Below, one piece after another: positions 28,701 through 39,400 of a stretch of 64,000 bases of DNA (position 1 is its first letter; every line of letters starts with the position of its first letter). The stretch is from Branchiostoma lanceolatum (taxonomy: Eukaryota > Chordata > Leptocardii > Amphioxiformes > Branchiostomatidae): the NCBI RefSeq assembly GCF_035083965.1, contig NC_089730.1, positions 16,041,242 through 16,105,241 on the forward strand, given 5' to 3'. The notes under the pieces were generated by a model. That model was not told the DNA's origin, made no database searches, and worked only from the letters and a program-made list of their open reading frames with translations. Both the position numbers and the translations under genes were made by a program.

Positions 28701-31700
28701 ATATCAGGCCCGGCTGTCGGAGGGGAGCGGCTACCGAGTCCCGCCCTGACTCCAGCGGGTCCAGACACACTTTGGCACATTCTATCACAATGTCGTGGGT
28801 CTCCATCTTTTTCCACCTGTACACAATCATGAACAAATTTGTATCATTAATTAAAAATCCTGTCAGTGTCATTATATGAACGTTACCATGTATTTTGCAT
28901 CTGTATACCTGTACTTAGCCCAATAGGGCATAAATGTACAATAAAGTATAAAGGCCTTTGCTCGAGCTCATGTGAAGTGAACAATGTTCTGCAAGACGTT
29001 CCACAGTTTTCTGCGGGACATACCGCAAAGTTCTGCGGCACGTCTTGTGAAACTTGATGCATATTTTGTGGCCTGTACTGTATACTACCTTCATAATGGT
29101 AAGACTGAAATGTTGATATACGGACGATGCTATTGTCCTCTGCAATGGGTTTGCATCAGCTCACCTGTTTGTGTTAGTTTCTTCTTCAGACGAGGAAATG
29201 ATGAGCAGAGGATGCATCCTAACTCTCTCCAACATGGGCTGGAGGGACAAGATACAACAGCAAAGATCAGTTAAACAGTGAACTGTCAATCTCCAGAGTG
29301 ATAGCAAACTCAACTGAGTGTACTTGTACCATACAGAACTGTATAAAGCTAATGATGCCATTAACCAGGTAGAATAATTGATCAATCAGGGGAAAAAATA
29401 AGAGGGGAATAAAAACTGTTCCTACCTTGATGGTGTCTTCAAACACGCCGATGTTGTCCCTGGTGCTGTAGTAGGCTCGGAGGTAAGCCAGGAAGTTACA
29501 TGGGTACATGCTGTACAGGCGGTGGAACAGGGCGTACACAGCAATGTGCAGGTGGAGAAGGTACACGTCTGGGATGGGACCTACGGACAGATACAGCTGC
29601 CAGTTATTTCTTTGTTTGTTTGTTTGTTTGTTTGTTTGTTGTTTTACAGCATATCGTTAAAGAATCTTGATGTCTTTAACAGCTGAATTCAAGAGAGAAA
29701 GAGAAAATTTTGGACTAGACTAATGCCACAGGAATATGATTGACATTTCAAGGCAGAATAACACTTTCGGGACAAGCGAAAATGACAAAAGAGCATACAT
29801 GCACTTGTGCTTAATTTAGAACAGACATATAGTGACTTTATTTTTCATTTCTGCTAGCATTTTATTGTAACAAGTTGGCACACTGGTGCATAGATAGACA
29901 TTGAGTACATGTAGAAAACAAAAAAGGCAGCAAAATAACATAGGTGGTAAAACAATTTTCTGAAGGCCCTACCAGGTTTGTTTGTGTTCCATGCTGCCAG
30001 CCTACTGAAGACTTCAAAGATACTCTTGAGGTACGGAGCGATGAGTGCAGGTACCATGGGCAGGAGGGTGGTGATGATCAGCACTCCACTCATCACGTTA
30101 GGGATGTCTGTCTCACGCTGAAGAGGTAGGAAATATCAAAAACATTGTATAATTTCTGCTTTGTTTAGTTTGATTGTATGAACCATGCTTTGCTTTCTTG
30201 TAAAATGTAATAGGTTTTATGTTGTATACAATGAAAATGGATGATCTCAAACTGAATGTGTATTTTCTTACAGAATTGTTATAATATTTACCTGTTTACC
30301 TTTGCTGAAAGTAGTGTATTGATACGTATCGTTCCAGTGCTGCAAACTTAGTAGGTTGGAGGTTAAAACATGGCAGCGAATGCATGACTAAGGCTAACCT
30401 TGAACACTCCTAATTCTATGTAGTTCCCTGTATGTAACTATAATAACCACTATGCAACTGTAACAAAAGTCATGTCTGCGATTCCCCATGAAGCAACTGT
30501 GACTAACAGCCAGTTTGACCTTGAGCCTTGACTGACCTTGAGAACTTGCTGTGTTATTTTGTACTGCCCTTGAGAAGTTTTACTGACCTTGAGAAGTTTG
30601 AGGAGTGTTGCCATGATGGAGTGCTGGGTGATCTTGTACAGCCATGACGGGTGTTTCCGTACCACGTGCCCCAGCAGAGTCAGGGCAGCCAGCCGACTAG
30701 CCTGGCACCCACGGGCCACATACTCCTGTAACTTGGACAGCAAATGCTACAAAAAGAACAAGGTCAGAGTCAGTTATAACAACAATGGCAAGCACAGTAT
30801 AGCTCTGAAAATGCACATCAAGTACTGAATATCTTGATGCGTTGTTCTTGAGCCGTACTGTAGTGTAAGTACAATTCTTCACACATATTCAATATACTCT
30901 AACCATGGGCACAATATATTGTGTGTCTTACCTTATCATGTGGCTCCCTGATGCCCACTAACACCTCCAGGGCTGGCTGGTTATTGGTCGCCACGTAAAA
31001 CTCCACCAGGCAGTTCAGCAGCCATGGCTCACGGGCTACGGAGAAAGTCATCCAGGAAATTACACAAACATATACTACATTCTATTTAACCTACTTGTTT
31101 ACTGTAAAGCACTGTTACGCTACTTGTAATTTGTTATTATGTTAAAGGCTAGGCCTAACCAACCAACACTACTGGGCCAACCAAGTGGAAACTATGGCGA
31201 AGCTATGAAAGTAACTAATAGATCTAGAGTGGACACATCAAGTAGCAAGTATCCAGAAGGTAAGCGTTTAAGGTCGTGTTCACATATCTAACTCTAAGGT
31301 TAGTATCCGAAATATACATGTAAGGTCATAAACTTGTGTCCAAAGTATGCAACGGCTGTTACTCTGATGCAACGTTGACCAAAGAAAGAGGATAAAAAAG
31401 ACCCAGTAGCTATAACATCAAAAGATTTAGATGCCTGGCTACATGTACTAGTATATGCCAGAGGTACATTATGTTTTGGATAGGTGATAGACCAGGTGAC
31501 CTTTCAAAGATGGGGGCCCAGAAATAAAACAGATATTAGTATTATTACCAGGCAAAGCCTTAAGTAATCTTACTAATCTGGGATACATTGAAAAGCAGGT
31601 TATGTATCACTTTATACTAGAGATGATCATAAACATTGAAACTAACCAGTGTTGAGGTTTTCGTGGATGAGGGCCTTGATTTCATCAACTACATGGAGGT

Positions 31701-31755
31701 CAGGTAACGACAGCAGGCTAAAGAGCTCGCTGGCATCCACTTGTTTCTCAGCCAT
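19771..31755 (-). CDS. TSC1: Hamartin (TSC1), 16 coding exons, 1386 aa predicted
   Basis: Hamartin is the scaffold of the cytosolic/lysosomal TSC1-TSC2-TBC1D7 complex, which turns off Rheb and so restrains mTORC1. Coding exons, minus strand: 31755-31647, 31035-30932, 30746-30588, 30117-29973, 29580-29426, 29238-29165, 28816-28638, 26977-26240, 25853-25746, 25372-24443, 23643-23468, 23088-22930, 22459-22287, 21668-21544, 20958-20700, 20338-19771. All junctions are GT/AG, phases fit, and the total is 4161 nt. The start has the strong context ACCATGG. The N-terminal helical core (about residues 1-225) contains [20 protein letters not shown] and [14 protein letters not shown], very close to human hamartin as I recall it. 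Residues 309-900 are Ser/Pro-rich, ending with [20 protein letters not shown] and NWTHFGG. About 905-1195 is coiled coil ([18 protein letters not shown] onward), the TSC2-binding type region. The tail is acidic and Ser-rich. The protein is longer than the human 1164 aa, mostly in the low-complexity middle. Exon boundaries are predicted by eye. Confidence 0.96.
21178..21345. repeat. Fold-back repeat in a TSC1 intron (CACCTTC family)
   Basis: GTGACCATCTGTCACCTTC (21231-21249) pairs perfectly with GAAGGTGACAGATGGTCAC (21268-21286) around a loop containing CTCAGGGCAATTCTGACA. The outer arms share ACTGAATAAAA and TTTATTCAGTG. Related pieces lie at 28500-28625, 39890-39960 and 50625-50810. Confidence 0.85.
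23870..23960 (-). mobile_element. SINE-like tRNA-derived fragment in a TSC1 intron
   Basis: On the minus strand the sequence reads GAGTTCGATCCCCGACCGGG, a B-box-like core, within about 90 bp that looks like the head of a tRNA-derived SINE. It is too degenerate to be a tRNA gene. Confidence 0.5.
24187..24320. mobile_element. 134-bp inverted-repeat element in a TSC1 intron
   Basis: GCTTTTCGAGCTGGCTT at the left end and AAGCCAGCTCGAAAAGC at the right end are perfect inverted repeats of 17 bp, extended by an imperfect ACCT/AGG match. It has the size and form of a small MITE; I see no clear target duplication. Confidence 0.75.
27290..28230. repeat. Three tandem copies of a 311-315 bp repeat in TSC1 intron 7
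   Basis: GTGTCACCGGATGCTTAAA begins copies near 27306, 27610 (as GTGTCGCTGGATGC) and 27935. Each contains GATTGTAATGAT(A/T)TTTGGTA, AAGGTCGATTTTGGGCCCCC and a terminal TTTGCATAAGTAA. Single related fragments lie at 45340-45410 and 62640-62760. It is intronic and non-coding. Confidence 0.9.
28500..28625. repeat. CACCTTC-family fold-back fragment in a TSC1 intron
   Basis: It shares CACTTAGTTGTGTGCAAAGA, TTTTTATTCAGTGATTTACC and CAACCTGATGAAACTATTCA with the right half of the element at 21178-21345. Confidence 0.75.
29609..29642. repeat. (TTTG)n microsatellite
   Basis: About eight TTTG units in a TSC1 intron. Confidence 0.95.
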
Positions 31756-32843
31756 GGTCACGTTTGGATGCTATCTCACACGGTTGATAAAGGTTCAGCC
31801 CATTTTATGATGCAAAAATCCCTACAAGAAATAGATAATGTGGAATTAACAATGTGTATGAAGACCTTGTATTTGATTAATTTGTACTATCAGATCAATG
31901 ATATTGTAATTAGGAAAAATGACTTATCTCCAAGAAGACGTACAAATGTAGAAAGGCAAAATCATAACATTTCTCAAGCTCTGCTGAACCAAGAGGTTGA
32001 GAAACATTACAACTTTGCTTTTTTACTTATCTGCTTGGAGTTGGAGATAAGGTATGACATGGTCTACAAGGATGTTTGGTCCTAGACTAGAGAGCAGAAG
32101 AAACCCAAACCAGCAAAACAAAGATGGAAAATTCAATAACGTACTTTGCAAGAAGACCCATGCATCTTTCTTGAAAAGTCAGGAAGAACTTAAAAAGTTG
32201 TTGACCATTTTATCAGTTATCACCACGCCAGAGGAAAACATCTGTTGAAATCTTAGAAGAAAAACTGTCACGTCACCAACTACAGGAAGCCAACAGCACA
32301 GTGAGGTCTGACCTGCATATGAACCTACAGCACTGATGGACTTTGTATGCCAAACACACTGTACTTGTACATTTGATGACTGCAACAGACTGACTACTGG
32401 GATATCCAAGTAGTATATCTACTAGTCCATTTGATTTAGCGCACAAAATGATTAAATCCCCTTTGTTAAATCACAATATTTGAGGAAAGTGGCATTATGA
32501 ATGAAGACCTTCTTAATGATTATTTGGTTAACATAACCTACACACATTTGTAAACACCCTCAAGTGAAGAAGGACACTGGCCTCGGGGTAGACAACATGA
32601 TACAGGCAATGAGGGAAAGATAGTTCTAATTTCTTTTATTCCTTTAGCATATATAAGAAGCAGCGTGCATACTCCAGTGGTTAGTGGCCTTGCCTCTGAA
32701 CCCCGGTCATTATTACTCACCCGATCGACATGCACACCACTGGAAAGGGTGGGCTGGCAGTTCTTTTATCCACTGTTCATTGTGCTTGTTGAAAAGAGCT
32801 AGGGGAATTTTTCTGGTACAATAAACTCGTAAATACTGTACAG
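31756..32843. other. TSC1 5' flank; SINE remnant
   Basis: No coding exon is recognised. TSC1 5' UTR presumably lies here or further upstream through a non-coding exon. 32670-32725 (CCAGTGGTTAGTGGCCTTGC) resembles a tRNA-SINE head. The last 8 bp (32836-32843, CTGTACAG) are the target duplication of the next element. Confidence 0.45.
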
Positions 32844-34133
32844 CAGTGTTCTTGCCAGCCTGAAATTTTTACCCGTCATTTCAATTTTCCTGTCGGGAAG
32901 AACATATCGAGCGCCGAAGGCGCGAGGCGTCGCGCCGGAGGCGTGACCATCCTAGGGGGGTCCGGGGGTATTCTCCCCCGGAAAATTTTGGAATCTAGAC
33001 CCTCTGAAACGCTATTTCCTGCATTTTGAGGGGCAAATTTCTTGGTAGAATAAGCTTAGTTTAATGACATCTCTTTCGGTGAAAAATTACACAAGGGTTT
33101 CAGGCTTAATTTTGGGGGGAGGCGTGCCGTCGATCATCGCGGTAAGATCGAATGTTCACACACAAGCTACATTTCTATGTTGTATACAATCGGCAAAGAA
33201 AAGGAAATCAAGCACAACAAAACTTTATTACGTATCTACGTCCTACAAAAAATACACACAGAATAAGTCGGCAAAATTAAAATTTTTCAGCACTCAATGT
33301 CCCGTATGCTCCCTGTATTTATTGAACATAATGAGAAATTTGACACCCTACTTTGAGAAAGAACGCCATAAAGACGTCCATTTTTTTCTCCCATGTTTTC
33401 CACGGTTAATTTCTCCGGTAACTGCACTGAATGTCTTCAAAAGTTGTCGATTCAGGCCTTCAAACAGCCGCTTCGTCGTGCGATCCTTGCGATCCCCGCC
33501 ATTCCTCTAACATCTCGCAAATTCACGCTTAGCTGAAATCACGCGAGTAGCGAGACTCGCATGTCATTGGTCGGTATTTCTTGACGCGACGGAGACGACG
33601 CACTGTGATTGGTGGAATAGAATATCTGACGCCTGTTTACCATTTCTTACGGGAAGAAAGCGCATTCAACTCAGCCGCCGCGGCTTGAAACTTTAATAAT
33701 GTTTTACAGATTACAGAAAGCCTGATAGCTATAGGAATATTTCTGAATTTTTAGGCTTCTTTGATAACAATAACTGACGGTGAACCGAGAGGGACAAAAC
33801 AGAAATAAACGTCAGCCCGATGCGACCAGCCAAAACTGTTGGGAGGGCGGCGCATGACGCCGAGTTTTCGGCGGCCACCAAATACTAGTATCCACCACGG
33901 CGCTCTTTGTGTGGCTGGGGTTGTCGCCGGCGGGCATTAGAAATGATCTAGATCGCCCTCGTCGCGATTTTCCGGTGATCCTCTGGAGTTTTTGCAAATT
34001 CTAAACTCTGTCTAAATATCTTTACACACCTATTTTTGGCCATTAAAAATGACGGGTTGGGCAAAAATTTTGTCCGTCATGAGCGACAAAAACCCGTCAA
34101 ATGACGGGAGGACGGGCGCTGGCGAGAACACTG
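32844..34133. mobile_element. Complete 1290-bp non-autonomous hAT-type element with 8-bp target duplication
   Basis: Ends are CAGTGTTCTTGCCAGC and GCTGGCGAGAACACTG, inverted repeats with one mismatch and the CAGTG terminus typical of hAT elements. CTGTACAG is duplicated exactly on both sides (32836-32843 and 34134-34141), the 8-bp duplication expected for hAT. Subterminal ATGACGGG and CCCGTCAT words are inverted too. The 149-codon frame inside (33064-33510) lacks any hAT transposase signature, so the element depends on a transposase from elsewhere. It sits between TSC1 and SNAPC4. Confidence 0.93.
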
Positions 34134-34141
34134 CTGTACAG

Positions 34142-36280
34142 ATATAGCATTTGTCTTCTCTATAGCTCTTCAGTGCGCTAAACTAGTTCAACTTCAAAAT
34201 CACTTTTACTTTTTTTGGTTTCAGCCAACAGTATACATGCTAGTAAGCCAATTACATGTACACATATATCATATTTCTGAACTTGGCATCAGTGAAGCCT
34301 GTCACACCTATCTAACCCTGCACATGTAGCTACTGGTTACAGTCTCAGGGACTGAAAATAGAAAGGTCATTGGATAAATGTTGAACTTAGTGCACTTGTA
34401 ACGTTACATGTGGATATGAGCAGGCAGTGCCACTGGCACCAGTGCTAGACATGTAGTTGTGCAACAGCCAAAGGTTTACTTACATAAAAGGCAAACACAA
34501 GTCGATCACATGTGGATGACAACATGTCTACCCTGGATAGAAGCCAGCACTTCTGACCCACTAAAAACAGCAAACAATAGAATTTGTTGAAAATCAATGA
34601 CAAGAAATTCTTTACACCAAGTAAAAAGGCATGTTTTGAATTGATATTCACAGAAGTTTACAAGTCACAAAAAGGAATAGAATTAGACCCAAACAAAAGG
34701 CTGTGCCAGTGTCAATGAGTCATAAATACATACATGTGACAGCCACGTTATCATGTGCAAATATGCCTTTGCCCTGATAACCTTTCGATATAAATATAAC
34801 TGTTTGTCCTAGAGGCCGTGACACAGAAAAGGCCTAGGGTCACAACAATGACAACAAGAAGTAGTATATAAACCTGTACTAGTGACCACCTCTGCATAAG
34901 GACCACCTGTTTATAATTATAGTGACATCTCAAGGGACTGGAAGAAATTAATGGTCATGGTAGACAGGTGTACTAGTATTTATTAACAATGAGAAAAGTA
35001 TTCAAATGTACTATCTTAACTCTTTAATCCATGGAAAATCTTCTGGATAGATGGATAAACCAAGTATCTTGACTCAACCCTCTAACTAATTTCATACCAA
35101 CTTTTTCACTTTTGATACATGTACTGAACTTGGAAAAATTTGCTGCTTGGGAAAAAAACGTTTGACAGACAGCAGAACGGTAATTATTATCAAACTGATA
35201 TCTTACTGTAACTATAAGCAACATCAGCATATTTACTAGGTATACTATACATGTTAAAATAAAATGACTGGCACAAAAACAAAAGTGTATGTCAGTCTAC
35301 TACTAAGAATAAACTACATTAATTAAATATTGGTAAATATACATCTCCTTACAGTAGACAATGTCTAATTCCTTAAAGCCACACATACAGAAACAAAAAT
35401 TGCAATTCAGTTAAAGAGAGCTGTAGTCAATCTTAGACTAGAGGCTACAGATTAAAGAAAAACATCTCAGACATTTCCCCTTCCCCTGATGTGAAACGGT
35501 TTGCCCCTACAATTGGCCTTGACCCCAAGGCCTCAGGGCGGTCAACAAATATGAAGCTCGGGTGACAAGCTGGCTTAGGCTTGCTGAATTCCTCAGCACA
35601 CATGTGATAACTTTATATCATAACTGTTAAGCTATAATTCTACCTCCTGACAAAACACGAGCAAAACGGCAGTTTTTTAGGGTTATGAATATTGAGATAG
35701 TTTGAGATCTTTCATTCTAGAAAATCTCCAAGACCATTGCTGTATATTTAACAGAGCTCCACAGGCAAACCAATTGAACAACCAAATATTCTCTCCATCC
35801 CCCACTCTCAAGTCGCAAGTATTTCTTTGAATGCATCATAATTCACAGCGTTCATAATTTATTGTCGAGAGGGGGAGGGGACTGCTGTATGGTGGAACAT
35901 GTCCAGCATGATGAAACATGACCAGACTGAGGACACGTACACATCACACACATTAACATTCCAGGCCAGGGGGGAACAATAAATGGTGCAACAAACACAC
36001 AAAATTGTTAGAAGCTGGAAAGAAAGGTTGAAAAGGCTTAAAAAGACTCGTGAGACGAGAGAACCGTGTCAAACCTGTTTGTCCAAGCTGCACAGCAGAC
36101 TGCGTCCGCCATGATGGTTACTGCACTACTCACGTGCTTTTTATCCTTCCGCGGAGAACTCCTTTCCTGTCTGCTCATGTCTTAGTCAATCAAATTCTTC
36201 TTCATATGTTTACACATTCTTCAAATGATTTACTCGATTATATTCATAATGTATGATTTTTGCGTCATGTTATTCCCATT
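34142..36280. other. Intergenic region between TSC1 and SNAPC4
   Basis: No coding gene is recognised. 34875-34925 (TAGTGACCACCTCTGCATAA then GGACCACCTG) is a dispersed repeat also found at 47012-47105. On the minus strand 36100-36150 contains ATCATGGCGGAC and then, upstream of it, a GTGAGT donor-like site and a CACGTG E-box. This could be a non-coding first exon of TSC1, but the evidence is thin. Confidence 0.4.
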
Positions 36281-36289
36281 TTTGTCAAA

Positions 36290-36433
36290 GAGTGTTCAAT
36301 ATTTCGTCCGCGCGGATTGATATAAGCATAGGCCAATCAGAAAGTATTATTGGCCAGAGTTCAGCCATCTTGGATATCAGAAGCGGTCCAATTTTTCACC
36401 AATTTCGGACGATCTGTCGTTTTCCGACCCAAA
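36290..36433. promoter_or_regulatory. Probable SNAPC4 promoter, possibly bidirectional with TSC1
   Basis: GGCCAATCAG (CCAAT box, plus) near 36331 is followed about 16 bp later by ATTGG (a CCAAT box on the minus strand). A CpG-rich CGTCCGCGCGG lies just upstream. There is no TATA box. The segment ends at the SNAPC4 start codon. Opposed CCAAT boxes are common in divergent housekeeping promoters. Whether it also drives TSC1, whose start codon is 4.7 kb away, is inference. Confidence 0.5.
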
Positions 36434-39400
36434 ATGGCCGAGCAGAGCATCGATCTGGAGCGGGAAAAGATAGAAAGGGAGACTGAACAGATTAAACAGG
36501 TCCTGAGCGGCAGACTGGTGATTGACAGCTCGGAGGGAGAGTACAGTTCGGAGGAAGAGTCGGACCACGAGGAAAAGCTGAGTAGGTGTTAGGCGGGAAC
36601 CCCTGGGTATAAATAAGACGTAGTACAGACGTTGTTACACAAGGCCATGTTGGATGTTGATAAAGTAGCAACTATCATTGCCAATAATGCTGTTAATGCT
36701 AAACTACACAAAAGTGTAAATTTATGACTTAGTGAGTGAATTAGCCATATACGTCACCTGACATTTTGCAAAAACTAGTACTACTACTACTAGTTGTACT
36801 TGTAGTGTAAACTATGGAACCAGCGTCCCTGCGTAAAACTTCACAAGTTTGAACATGTTGTTTGTCCTTGTCATGGCACAACTAACTTGGTAGTGACAAT
36901 TTAGCATTCAAAGTCTCAACTCAGTTTGAACCTCTTTTGCATGCAACATTTGTGATGTATTCATTCTGATCTGTAACTGAGATCAGACCCAGGATCACCA
37001 TTGGAAAGATTTTATTTTAGCACATGTGATGTTTAGAATTATTTCAAACCTCCTTGGTTGAATCAACCTCCTTGGTTGAATCAAGGAGGTCCTTGATTGA
37101 ATCAAATGGATAATGGTGTTCTGGAGAAAAGAAAAACTTATCAGATTGTTAGGCCATATTATAAGATTTTGAGAAAGATTACGATATGTTTGCATAGCAA
37201 ATCAATGCGAGTTGCATCCTTTAGTGCGAAACAATACAATACTGTCTGCAGTTCTTGTTCTTGTTTGGTATACTGAACAACACCCCTTGGTTGGGGTAAA
37301 AGTTGCATAAAGCTGCAAACATTTTGCCAAGAACTGACTGAGATGTATTTTCTAAGCAGAGGTTTCGGTCGAGTGGGGTAGGAGTGTCGGGGATTTTTTA
37401 CGTAGGAAGAGGAACGTAAAAAACCCCGGACACTAATACCCCACTCGACCGAAACCTCTGATTGGAGGATAACAGAGATGTGCAAATAATGCTATTCTGC
37501 TGTTTTTCAACAGCTATAGCCTCTCCAGTAGAGCCCTTCAGGTCATCAGTGTCCCCAAGGATCAGCAATGCAGCGTCAAGACCATCTTCGCAGGTAGGGA
37601 CCAGTCAGCAGTGCCTCCTACTGATTCATATTTGTATTGCATGTACAGTTCTTGTTTCAGGGAATATATATATATCACATTCTGGTGAAATTATGCCTTA
37701 TGATTCAATGTCCAAATGCCGTGTGTGGACTAATGAAAGAGAATAGCATCGCCCTTCTTTGTGAAAACTGCTTTGCGTGAAATGTCACAGATCTGTGTTG
37801 GAAATGTAGCAAACATTCTGTGAGCCTTTCTGTGTTCAACTTCTAATACAGTTCAGGTAGTGATTATTCCGTGTGGTGGCACAATGGCAGGGTGTTTGGC
37901 CCAGAACCCAGAAGTCCTGGGTTTGAATCCCTTGACATGCCGCAATGTTGTGCCCCAAGGCTTGCAATTGGGAAAGTCACGTCAGTCCCTTGGATATGAC
38001 GCTAAATGGAGGTCCCATCTTTGAGTAGAGCCGCACCTTGAGCACATAAAAGAACCCCCCACACTTATCGAAAAGAGTGTGGATCCTTCCTGGTTTGAGT
38101 GGATCAAATAGATCTGTCCGGATATACATCTTGTACAAACCTAGTGTGTTACGCCATGAGGTAGTTTACCAGGTATACTCTTCTGACCTCTGCAGGTGTC
38201 CAGAGACACTCTCATCCTCACCCCCCACACAGTGGAGGGTGTACACAGCAGACCGTCGTCAGGCCTGGTCATCGCAGGGCCATCATCAGCACCAGATGTT
38301 GGGTACCAGCAGGAAGAAGAGGACCAGACTGAGGAGGAAGTGCAAGGGGTAAGGGCCTATCAGTGACGTTCATCCTTTCAATCAAATGAGAGCTGACAGT
38401 CCTGTGTGTGGGGGAGATTTATGCATCAAACCTCTGAATGTAAAAGAACCTAACAGTCAACACACTTTATGAAGAAGAGTAGGGGTGACCTAGTGCAGCC
38501 TGGTATCCAAACTTATTATAGCTGCTGAGTCTCTTCGTCCTCTTTCGCAAATATCTGTGTAAGAGGACAAAGAGATTCGGGAGATTATAGTATAATAGGT
38601 TTGGATGCCAGGCTTGGCCTATAGCTAGTCACTATGCTTGGTTGAAAATGCTAGCCATGACCCAGATTCATGATTTTGCTTTGTTTGAATATTCACATTT
38701 ACGACATTACAAGTCTGTGACCTTTTTTATTTGCTGTTCCTCCCATTGCAGCTGATCCAGGACCTGGAGCCCGAGGAGGTTTTGGAGCTGAACCAGAACT
38801 ACCAGGACTACATCCACGACATGCTGAACAGGGTACAGCTCATGCTGGCTCAGAACAGGGAGAGACAGGTACTAGTACAATCATGTTTTGTAAGGTTAAT
38901 ACAGTAACCTTCAACTGTGTAAAAAAAGGCTTATGATTTGAGTGTTACATTCTGTAGTCCAGGGATGCCGTTAGTTGTCTGATCAATACGTCTTTTATGT
39001 CACTAACTTTTCAATGGCTTGACTGTAACAGGCTGCCCTGAAGTCCGAGCTGACCGTGAGTGACCCGGGGTCAGATGGCAAAGGCCGGAGGTCGTACGGG
39101 CTGTGGAGCTTCTACAAACCTTACTTCAAAGACAGCTATGGAAACGTGAGTCCACTTTTCCCGTTCTCAGTGAAAGAAATTTAAGAAAGTTGTAAATGGG
39201 TTATTCTATCTTTTGAAAATCATCTGAATTTGTGTGTATTCAGTTTTAGTAACTTTAACTCTTTCAATATCTTGCCCTATAGACACAGTGGATAACACTG
39301 ACGAAAGATAACGGATGCTGTCTGAAACGTCTGACTGTTTCAAATTTTATCCAGTTGCTTGAGTAACTATTTTTGGCGCACAGTGGATAACTACCCACTT

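Noticed and set aside
33064-33510. Open frame inside the hAT element as a transposase
   Set aside because: At 149 codons it is far too short and lacks the hAT dimerisation or catalytic signatures.
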